50,099 nt of DNA from Elusimicrobiota bacterium (GTDB taxonomy: Bacteria > Elusimicrobiota > Endomicrobiia > Endomicrobiales > Endomicrobiaceae): positions 1 through 50,099 of the forward strand of contig JAFXOV010000012.1 in assembly GCA_017528425.1 (NCBI GenBank), written 5' to 3'. This document shows positions 33,452 through 40,663 of this stretch, piece after piece. Both the position numbers and the translations under genes were made by a program. The notes under the pieces were generated by a model. That model was not told the origin of the DNA. It did no database searches and worked only from the letters and a program-made list of their open reading frames with translations. How positions within the stretch are numbered: position 1 is the stretch's first letter; each line of letters starts with the position of its first letter.

Positions 33452-34486
33452 ATGGCTAACAAGACAGGGATTATTTGTACAATGGGACCTTCCACAAGGT
33501 CTGCAAAAATAATAAAGAGTCTTTCCGATAACGGAATGACCGTTGCAAGACTCAATTTTTCTCACGGAACTTTCGAACAATACGAAAAAGATATTGCTTT
33601 AATAAGATCCGTAAACAAGAAGTATAAAAGGAACATTAAAATTTTAGGTGATTTGGAAGGACACAGAATAAGAATAGGTATGTTGGAAGGCGGAAAACCT
33701 GTTGAATTAAAAAAAGATCAAAAGGTTGTGTTAACCAACAAAAAACTTATAGGAAATTCAAAAACTCTTTCAATCGATTATTCCGGACCTATGTCCGATT
33801 TGAAAAAAGGACTTGAAATTTTTATAGATGACGGTAACTTAAAGCTTACCGTTGTATCTGCCGGTAAAGATTCCGTTACAACCGTAGTTGGAATGGATTA
33901 TCTTTTGAAAGAGCATAAAGGCATAAACATACCTGCCGCAAAATTGCATTTTCCGGAAATAGAAGAACACGATAAAAAACATATTGAATTTGCAATAAAA
34001 AATAAACTTGATTATATTGCAAATTCGTTTGTAAGAAATAAATCCGATATGAAATATTTGAAAAAAACAGTTTCGCAACAACATCCGAAATGTCAACTTG
34101 TAGCAAAAATCGAAGATAGGGAAGGTATAGATAATGTTGCTTCTATTTTAGAGGTTTGTGACGGAATAATGGTTGCAAGAGGCGATATGGGAATTTCTAT
34201 TCCGTTATGGACAGTTCCTGTAGTTCAAAAATATATCATAAGAAAATGCAGATCAAGACAAAAATTTGTTATAACAGCAACTCAAATGCTTGAAAGTATG
34301 GTGGAAAATCCGGTTCCTACAAGAGCTGAAGTCAGTGATGTTGCAAATGCAATTATAGACGGCAGCAACTTTGTAATGTTGTCTGCGGAAACCGCTGTAG
34401 GGAAATATCCGGAAAAAGCAGTTGCAATGATGGGCAATATTATAAAATTTACCGAAAAAAATATTTACAGATTACCGTTAGTCTAA
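33452..34486 (+). CDS. pyk: short pyruvate kinase lacking the C-terminal domain
   Basis: 344 residues against about 470 for the family. The A domain (TIM barrel) and B domain are present: RLNFSHG near 33, VAKIEDREGI (catalytic Lys region) near 220, VARGDMGISIP near 240, and ATQMLESMVENPVPTRAEVSDVANAI near 275, ending at SAETAVGKYPEKAV. The allosteric C domain is absent. The loop normally DTKGPEIR reads DLEGHRIR, which keeps the Arg but changes residues near the active site. It should convert PEP and ADP to pyruvate and ATP without the usual effector control, or have changed specificity. The start codon is preceded by a hairpin that exposes GGAG in its loop. Confidence 0.88.
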   Translation: MANKTGIICTMGPSTRSAKIIKSLSDNGMTVARLNFSHGTFEQYEKDIALIRSVNKKYKRNIKILGDLEGHRIRIGMLEGGKPVELKKDQKVVLTNKKLIGNSKTLSIDYSGPMSDLKKGLEIFIDDGNLKLTVVSAGKDSVTTVVGMDYLLKEHKGINIPAAKLHFPEIEEHDKKHIEFAIKNKLDYIANSFVRNKSDMKYLKKTVSQQHPKCQLVAKIEDREGIDNVASILEVCDGIMVARGDMGISIPLWTVPVVQKYIIRKCRSRQKFVITATQMLESMVENPVPTRAEVSDVANAIIDGSNFVMLSAETAVGKYPEKAVAMMGNIIKFTEKNIYRLPLV

Positions 34487-34488
34487 AC

Positions 34489-34645
34489 GACAATGTATAA
34501 TTTATAATGTACAATGTACAATTGTCGGTAAAAATTGCAAAGCAATTTTTAATAAGTTATTTAGATTTTTTACTTTGTAAAAAATACATTAATTATAAAT
34601 TTTAAATTGTAAATTATAAATTAAAAAATACGGAGTATTTTTTAA
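34489..34645 (+). repeat. modular palindromic element, copy D, with ribosome-site hairpin
   Basis: Left arm ATGTATAATTTATAATGTAC type; triloop hairpin AAAAATTGC-aaa-GCAATTTTT; triloop hairpin ATTTTTTAC-ttt-GTAAAAAAT (34565-34585; C-G and T-A changes at both sides relative to other copies keep it paired); right arm ATTATAAATTTTAAATTGTAAATT; then AAAAAATAC-gga-GTATTTTTT (34623-34643), a perfect 9-bp stem with the GGAG ribosome site at its tip, 2 nt before the zip ATG. It starts 3 nt after the pyk stop. Confidence 0.8.
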
Positions 34646-35353
34646 ATGCAACAAATTTTATTTTCTCTTTTAGCAATGTGTTCCGCGCTTATAGGAACTT
34701 TTGTAGTGTTAAAGTTTTCCGAATGGGCAAGGAAACATTCCATATTGTTAATAGGTTTTGCCGCAGGTGTTATGCTATCTATAGCATTTGTTCATTTGTT
34801 GCCGGAATCGGTGGAACATAATCCGCATGCAATAATTTATGCTTTTGTCGGATTTTTGTTTATGTTTGTTATCCAACATTTTATATTTTTTCACCCTTGT
34901 CATGATGATCATTGTCATGTCCATTTGGGAACACTTTCAACGTTCGGTTTATCGTTACATTCATTTTTCGACGGTATAGTTATAAGTATAGGATTCGGAG
35001 CAAATGCTTATATCGGTCTTATGACAACAATAGCAATAATGTTGCATAAGTTGCCCGACGGAGTAACGATTACCGGAATTTTAATGCACGCGAAAAAAAC
35101 AACAAAACAAATAATTTTATATTCTTTAACGGTAGCGGTATTTACTCCCGTAGGAACACTTGCCGGACTTTTCTTCGCTAACCAAATATCTCATTTAATT
35201 GCAGACTTTTTAGCATTTACGGCAGGAACATTTATATATTTATCTGCGGCAGATCTCATTCCGGAAACGCATAAGGCATCTAACAAAAAGGCCGGGATTT
35301 GTTTGTTATTAGGTGTAATAATTGTTTCTTTCCTGGGACATATGGCACATTAA
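34646..35353 (+). CDS. ZIP-family metal transporter
   Basis: 235 residues, about 7-8 membrane helices. It carries the ZIP signature in helix IV (LHSFFDGIVISIGFG) and the helix V metal site HKLPDG, and an N-terminal HLLPES. A His/Cys/Asp-rich loop (FFHPCHDDHCHVH, about residues 88-100) is a likely metal-sensing or metal-delivery loop. It imports Zn2+, possibly Fe2+ or Mn2+, through the inner membrane. Its ribosome site is in the loop of a perfect hairpin, so translation may be regulated. Confidence 0.92.
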   Translation: MQQILFSLLAMCSALIGTFVVLKFSEWARKHSILLIGFAAGVMLSIAFVHLLPESVEHNPHAIIYAFVGFLFMFVIQHFIFFHPCHDDHCHVHLGTLSTFGLSLHSFFDGIVISIGFGANAYIGLMTTIAIMLHKLPDGVTITGILMHAKKTTKQIILYSLTVAVFTPVGTLAGLFFANQISHLIADFLAFTAGTFIYLSAADLIPETHKASNKKAGICLLLGVIIVSFLGHMAH

Positions 35354-35354
35354 C

Positions 35355-35377
35355 GATGGAAGAGTAGAAGATTGAAA
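35355..35377 (+). repeat. solo repeat arm (type C)
   Basis: GATGGAAGAGTAGAAGATTG, just after the zip stop codon, resembles one arm of the palindromic element at 33285 (GGAAGATTGGAAGATTTGAAG), without core or partner arm. Confidence 0.35.
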
Positions 35378-35395
35378 GAAAAAAAGGATAAAGTA

Positions 35396-38215
35396 ATGAA
35401 GAAACTAAAAGTTTTATTAATTTCATTGGTAGGTTTAGTTGTAGTTTTATCACTTGCGATTGTTATCGCAATAAAAGTTTTTTTACCGGAAGACAAAATA
35501 AAATCTTATATTGTGGATTATGCAAAAAATAATCTTAACAGAGAAGTTACTTTCGATAAACTTTCCTTTAAGATTATCGGTATAGATTTAAAGAATTTTA
35601 AAATGTCGGAAAGATCCACTCTTAACGACGGAACATTTATAAAAGCCGACGATTTTATAGTAAAAATTTCTCCGTGGCCTTTACTTGCAAAGAAAGTTCA
35701 AGTTAGCAGAATTTTGTTGGATTCGATAGATATAAACATAATAAAAGATGAAAACGGTCTTTTCAATTTTGACGATATAATAAAATCGTTCCAAAGTGAA
35801 GAAACTTCACAAGAGACAAAACAGGAACAAGTTGAAAACAAAGATTCTTCAAGTTCGTTCGATGTAAAAATACATCATTTCGATATAAAACATGCAAACA
35901 TAGTTTATATAGATAAAGCATCAAACTTGGAAGCAAGCATTAAGAACTTTAACTTAAAAACAAAAGATTTTTCGTTAACCGAAATGTTCGGCTGTGAAAC
36001 ATCGTTCGATTTAGCCGTTAAACAAAACAAGCTCGACATCTCTTTACCGTTAAGTGCAAAATTTAAAACCAATTTAAACAATTTCGATATGGATAAACTC
36101 TTTTTGGATGTTGAAACTTTTGAAACAAACTTTAATAATGCAACAATAAGTTTGCAAGGTAAAATAGAAAATATAAATGCTCCCGATATAGATTGTAACC
36201 TTATATTGAAAAATATCGACGACCAAACTTTTAAAGATTTTTTTGAATCCAAAGCTAAATTTCAAGCTGACGAAATAACATTTAAAACGAAATCCGTAAT
36301 AGATATAAACGGAATGAAAGCAAACATCGAAAGTTTGAGCTTGGTGTTACCGAACTCAACTGCGGATGCTTCCGGAACCATAGATTGGGGTAAAGAGGAT
36401 ATAGAATACAACATAAAACTTAACATCGATTTACTTGTAGATAATTTTGCAAAACTTATTCCCGAATACAATCTGACAGGAAGATTAAAAACAAATGTAG
36501 AAGCAACTCAAAATTTTTGTGAAGGGACATTTGTATTTGAAAACATTTCTTCAAAATCGGAATTCGGTAACATATCGAATTTAAATGCGGATTGTTACTT
36601 GAAAGCGGAAAACAGTTCACCGTTACACAAAGCGGACTTTTCAACACTTGGTATAGATTCTTTAAGTTTCAATATTAATAAGTTATCGTTAAAATACAAC
36701 GATGCTGAAATTTCGTTGGTAGGGGAACTTGCAAAGCAGTTAAGATCCGCACTTACATTAAATTTAAAATCTAAAAATATTACAAACAATACATTTAAAA
36801 ACTTTTTTGAATGCCCCGTAAAATTTATAGTTCCCACGCTTGATATCGATACAATTTTAAGTTTTAACTTAAACACAAAAGCGGCAGACATAACAAAATT
36901 GAATATAAAAATTCCCGATTCTTCCGCCGATGTAACCGGTTCGTTGAACTGGAAAAAACAAAACAATTTTGTTTACAATTTAGCAATAAACCTTAAATTG
37001 TTGTTAGATAACATCGCAAAGAATTTCCCGGAATATAAAATGAAAGGTAAAATTGTTTCCGATGCAAAAGTTTCCAACAACGATTTTTCCGGAACATTAA
37101 ATTGTTCCAATGTATCTTTTGTATATTTGCCTATTGCTACAGTTTCTAACCTTAACATAGAAGCAACGGCAAAATCCAAAAAGAATATAGTAATAAAAAC
37201 GATTAAAGGTTTATTTAACGAAGGTAACTTTGAAGGTAACGGTTCTTTAATAAACAAAGATATTAAATTTAATTTTAATATGGATAAACTGAAAATTGCC
37301 GAAAGTTCGCAAAGTTCTAAACAGGAACCTAAAAAAGAAGAAAAGAAATCATCATCTTCACAGGATTTTAATTACAATATTTATACAGACATATCAATTA
37401 ACGATATAAATACTCCTTACCTGGTAAGCAAAAAAGCTACATTGAAAACCGCTCTTAAAACCGTAACAAGTACGTGCAAAAAAACTAACGGAACTTTTGC
37501 TTTAACCATAGATGCCGGAACAATATCCAATGTCAACAAATTAACCGATAACAAAATGGCAAACACATTTTTATCGTTATTTAATATTGTAAACAATAAC
37601 AGAACAAAAGAAACAAAAGGTAACAGTAAAAACGATATCAGTTTTCAAAATATTATATGTGATGTGTTGTTCACCGACGGTGTAATAAAAACAAACGATG
37701 TTTCAATAAAAATTCCTACCGCAAAAATTATTGCTAAGGGAACTGTCGATATGAAAACGGAAGCTTTAAATCTTTCCGTAACTGCCGGTGATTATACGGG
37801 AATGAAAATTAAAGGAACAATGGCCGATCCGAAAATTTCTTACGATGTTGCTTCAGCGGCAGCTACCCTTTTAGGTGACAGCAATATTACAAACTCTTTA
37901 ATGGGGTTGTTCGGTAAATCCAACAAGAAAGAAGAAACAAAGAAACAAGATACAACTCAAGAAACCGTACAAGAAACAACTTCTGCACAGGAAACAAAAC
38001 AAGAATCAGCACAGGAAACTACAACATCGGAAACTAAACAAGCAGAAACTGTTCAGCAAGAAGTAAAACAAGAAGAACAAAAACAAGAAACCGTTCAGGA
38101 AACAAAACAGGAAGAAACTGCACAACAGGAAGTTAAACAAGAAGAAGTAAAACAGGAAGAAACGAAATCCGAAGAACCGAAAACAGAAGGAACATCGGAA
38201 GAAAGTAACAATTAA
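35396..38215 (+). CDS. AsmA-family envelope protein
   Basis: 939 residues. An N-terminal membrane helix (about 4-27) leads into an AsmA N-terminal domain (KIKSYIVDYAKNNLNREVTFDKLSFKIIGIDLKNFKMSE, shown here in two pieces by family: chorein-like start; then SPWPLLAKKVQVSRILLDS). Long beta-rich repeats follow: the units around LVLPNSTADASGTIDWGK and IKIPDSSADVTGSLNWKK are near copies, indicating a repetitive bridge structure. The last about 85 residues are a low-complexity Gln/Glu/Thr/Lys tail. AsmA-like proteins form bridges for lipid transfer between inner and outer membranes. ATG 35396 with AAGGA is preferred to the TTG at 35372. Confidence 0.85.
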   Translation: MKKLKVLLISLVGLVVVLSLAIVIAIKVFLPEDKIKSYIVDYAKNNLNREVTFDKLSFKIIGIDLKNFKMSERSTLNDGTFIKADDFIVKISPWPLLAKKVQVSRILLDSIDINIIKDENGLFNFDDIIKSFQSEETSQETKQEQVENKDSSSSFDVKIHHFDIKHANIVYIDKASNLEASIKNFNLKTKDFSLTEMFGCETSFDLAVKQNKLDISLPLSAKFKTNLNNFDMDKLFLDVETFETNFNNATISLQGKIENINAPDIDCNLILKNIDDQTFKDFFESKAKFQADEITFKTKSVIDINGMKANIESLSLVLPNSTADASGTIDWGKEDIEYNIKLNIDLLVDNFAKLIPEYNLTGRLKTNVEATQNFCEGTFVFENISSKSEFGNISNLNADCYLKAENSSPLHKADFSTLGIDSLSFNINKLSLKYNDAEISLVGELAKQLRSALTLNLKSKNITNNTFKNFFECPVKFIVPTLDIDTILSFNLNTKAADITKLNIKIPDSSADVTGSLNWKKQNNFVYNLAINLKLLLDNIAKNFPEYKMKGKIVSDAKVSNNDFSGTLNCSNVSFVYLPIATVSNLNIEATAKSKKNIVIKTIKGLFNEGNFEGNGSLINKDIKFNFNMDKLKIAESSQSSKQEPKKEEKKSSSSQDFNYNIYTDISINDINTPYLVSKKATLKTALKTVTSTCKKTNGTFALTIDAGTISNVNKLTDNKMANTFLSLFNIVNNNRTKETKGNSKNDISFQNIICDVLFTDGVIKTNDVSIKIPTAKIIAKGTVDMKTEALNLSVTAGDYTGMKIKGTMADPKISYDVASAAATLLGDSNITNSLMGLFGKSNKKEETKKQDTTQETVQETTSAQETKQESAQETTTSETKQAETVQQEVKQEEQKQETVQETKQEETAQQEVKQEEVKQEETKSEEPKTEGTSEESNN

Positions 38216-38228
38216 TTTGTATAAATAG

Positions 38229-38257
38229 TTGTTTAAGTGTAACTTTTTTGTTATACA
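38229..38257 (+). promoter_or_regulatory. candidate promoter of the tolC-macAB operon
   Basis: TTGTTT (38229-38234), 17 nt, TATACA (38252-38257). Leader of about 30 nt, with AAGGA at 38282-38286 before ATG 38294. Confidence 0.4.
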
Positions 38258-38293
38258 TATAGTCTAATACAGAAACTATATAAGGACTTTTTG

Positions 38294-39550
38294 ATGAAAA
38301 AAGGTTTATTATTGTTATCTTTTTTGTTTGGTTTTGTTTGTTTTGCAAATGCCGAAACACTTACTTGGCAAGATTGTATAGATATGGCAAACAAAACAAA
38401 CAGTACCCTTGTAATGGCAAAACAAGATTTACAAATTGCGGAATACGATTACAATGTTATATTGAATAAATATTATCCGTCCGTAAATTTCAGATACGGA
38501 TTTACAAGAAGCGGTAACGGACGTACAGGAAACAATTGGAGTGCAAGTTTAAATGCTTCGCAAACAATATACAATTTTCAGTCAAATGCACAAGTTCACA
38601 GCCAAAAAGCTACAATAAATAAAACGGTAGCACAACTTACAAAATCTTCCGCGGATGTTTATTATTCTATAAGACAAGCATTTTTGCAGATGTGTTATGC
38701 TCAGGAAAATATTACTTTGTTGGAAAGTATTTACGACATGAGAAAACAGTCTGCCGATATTGTTAGGTTACAATACGAAGGCGGTAAAGAAAGTAAAGGT
38801 AACATGTTAAGAGCTCAGGCACAAAAACAGTCCGCTTATGTAAATGTGTCTAATGCTAAAAGAGATTTGGCCGTTGCAAGAAGAACTCTTGCACAAACTT
38901 TGGGAACAGAGTTAAGTCCGGTATGCACGGTAGATTATAAGTTGGAAGAAGTTGAAGATAACGAAAAAGTAGATGTTGATAATGCGGTAGCAAACTGTCC
39001 CGATGTTATCCTTTCATCTTCTACATTGGAAATAACGAAATGCAGTATAGATTCTTCCAAAGGGAACCTTTATCCGAACATTTCGGCTTCCGCTTCTATA
39101 GGAGTATCGGACGAAAATAATCCTATACCACCTGCAGACAGCAAAAGTTGGAGTGTAGGTGTGGCTTTAAACTATCCTATACTTTCGGGCGGTCTTACAA
39201 GCACACTTAACACAATAAAAGCAGCAAACGTATCTTTAGATAAAGCTCAGGAAAGCTATAAACAAACTATACTTACAACAAAAACAAGCTTGGAAGAGAT
39301 TTTGGCAAATATAGAAAGAACAAAAGATAATATAGAAATTTATCAGATGTTTTTGGAAGCGGCAACTCAAAGACAAAAAGAAGCAACAATAAAATATAGA
39401 GCGGGGACAATGGAATTCCAAACTTGGCAAGATATTGAACAAGAATATGTGAACAATAAAATGTCGCATCTTTCCGCTTTACTTAATTATAATTTGGCGT
39501 TAGCTAAAAGGGACAAGCTCTTAGGTGATACGCATGGAGAAATAAAATGA
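38294..39550 (+). CDS. TolC-family outer-membrane efflux protein
   Basis: 418 residues with a signal peptide (MKKGLLLLSFLFGFVCFANA-ET). The two OEP repeats are visible: long helices with Ala/Gln-rich heptads (YYSIRQAFLQMCYAQENITLLESIYDM near 125 and the second copy near 345) and barrel strands (NYPILSGGLTSTLNTIKAANVSL). It forms the trimeric exit duct through outer membrane and periplasm. It overlaps the adaptor gene by 4 nt and is followed by a MacB-like ATPase, so all three parts of a tripartite pump are together. Confidence 0.92.
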   Translation: MKKGLLLLSFLFGFVCFANAETLTWQDCIDMANKTNSTLVMAKQDLQIAEYDYNVILNKYYPSVNFRYGFTRSGNGRTGNNWSASLNASQTIYNFQSNAQVHSQKATINKTVAQLTKSSADVYYSIRQAFLQMCYAQENITLLESIYDMRKQSADIVRLQYEGGKESKGNMLRAQAQKQSAYVNVSNAKRDLAVARRTLAQTLGTELSPVCTVDYKLEEVEDNEKVDVDNAVANCPDVILSSSTLEITKCSIDSSKGNLYPNISASASIGVSDENNPIPPADSKSWSVGVALNYPILSGGLTSTLNTIKAANVSLDKAQESYKQTILTTKTSLEEILANIERTKDNIEIYQMFLEAATQRQKEATIKYRAGTMEFQTWQDIEQEYVNNKMSHLSALLNYNLALAKRDKLLGDTHGEIK

Positions 39551-40545
39551 AAAAAGTAGCAATAATTTTTGCCGTACTTCTTGTATTGGGAATAATAATA
39601 ACTTACCAACTTAGAGATAAAAAAGAAAAAGTTGCGGCTGTAAGTTATGTACCTCTTGTAGTATCAACGGCGGATGTAAAAGAAGTTATTGATACTACCG
39701 GTGAAGTTTCCGCTTTAAACAGAGTGGAAATAAAACCGTCCGTTTCAGGCAGGGTAGACAGACTTTTGGTAAACGAAGGAGATACGGTAAGAAAAGGGCA
39801 AGTGTTAGCATATTTAAGTTCTTCCGACAGAGTTGCAATACTTGATGCCGTAAGAGCCAATCCTAACGAAAACATAAAAGATTGGGAAAACACATACAAA
39901 GCAACACCGGTCATTTCTCCCATGAACGGTAAAATAATTTTAAGAAATGTTGTTGAAGGACAAACCATTTCCACAAACGATATTCTGTATGCATTGGCAG
40001 ATGAACTGATAGTTTTGGCAAGTGTTGATGAAGCCGATATCGGTAAAATTAAAAACGGACAAAGAGCGGAAATAACTCTTGATGCATATAAAGATGTTAC
40101 AATTAACGGTAAAGTTTTCCAAATTTTAGAAGAAGGTAAAAACGTAAGTAACGTTATTACATATTACGTAAAAATAAGACCGGAAAAAACCCCGGAATTT
40201 TTTAAATCGTTAATGACTGCAAACATTGATATTATTGTAAAAGAACAAAAAGATGCTGTCGTTATTCCTTGGGACAGTTTTCAGGAAGATGAACAGGGCA
40301 AAACATTTGTTTTGGTTGGCGACAATGTGCAACAGTCTAAACATACTATAACAACAGGTATTTTAGATGGTGACAACGTTGAAGTAACTTCCGGACTTTC
40401 TAAAGGTGACACGATTTTAGTTAAACAGGATAAATATAATATTGCTACAACCAAAGAGGTTACTAAAGGATTTTTATCTATGGGACCGGGAAAAAGAAAA
40501 AGTAACAAAGAAATTTTGAATAACGGACAGAAAAAAAACAATTAG
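39547..40545 (+). CDS. periplasmic adaptor (MacA/HlyD-type) with minimal hairpin
   Basis: 332 residues. An N-terminal membrane anchor (about 4-20), then the biotinyl-lipoyl halves KPSVSGRVDRLLVNEGDTVRKGQVLAYL (split: first half) and SPMNGKIILRNVVEGQTIS (second half), a beta-barrel domain and a membrane-proximal domain ending in GLSKGDTILV. In MacA the two lipoyl halves are separated by a long helical hairpin of about 70 or more residues; here only about 30 residues intervene (SSSDRVAILDAVRANPNENIKDWENT). The contact with TolC must therefore differ. It bridges MacB-type ATPase and TolC. Start overlaps tolC (ATGA). Confidence 0.88.
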   Translation: MKKVAIIFAVLLVLGIIITYQLRDKKEKVAAVSYVPLVVSTADVKEVIDTTGEVSALNRVEIKPSVSGRVDRLLVNEGDTVRKGQVLAYLSSSDRVAILDAVRANPNENIKDWENTYKATPVISPMNGKIILRNVVEGQTISTNDILYALADELIVLASVDEADIGKIKNGQRAEITLDAYKDVTINGKVFQILEEGKNVSNVITYYVKIRPEKTPEFFKSLMTANIDIIVKEQKDAVVIPWDSFQEDEQGKTFVLVGDNVQQSKHTITTGILDGDNVEVTSGLSKGDTILVKQDKYNIATTKEVTKGFLSMGPGKRKSNKEILNNGQKKNN

Positions 40546-40546
40546 T

Positions 40547-40663
40547 AATTAGAAATTATAAATTAGCAATTAATGTATTTTTTGCTTTGCAAAAAATCTA
40601 AAAAATAAAACACCAAAATTACTCATTACTAATTAACCAAAAAATTGCGGAGTAATTTTTTTA
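40547..40663 (+). repeat. modular palindromic element, copy E, with ribosome-site hairpin
   Basis: Left arm AATTAGTAATTAGAAATTA; core ATTTTTTGC-ttt-GCAAAAAAT; right arm TTACTCATTACTAATTA; then AAAAAATTGC-gga-GTAATTTTTT (40639-40661, one G-U pair) with GGAG (40649-40652) at the tip, 2 nt before the macB ATG. AAAATTACT (40615-40623) in the right arm is the exact complement of AGTAATTTT (40651-40659), so a second, exclusive pairing is possible. Confidence 0.78.
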
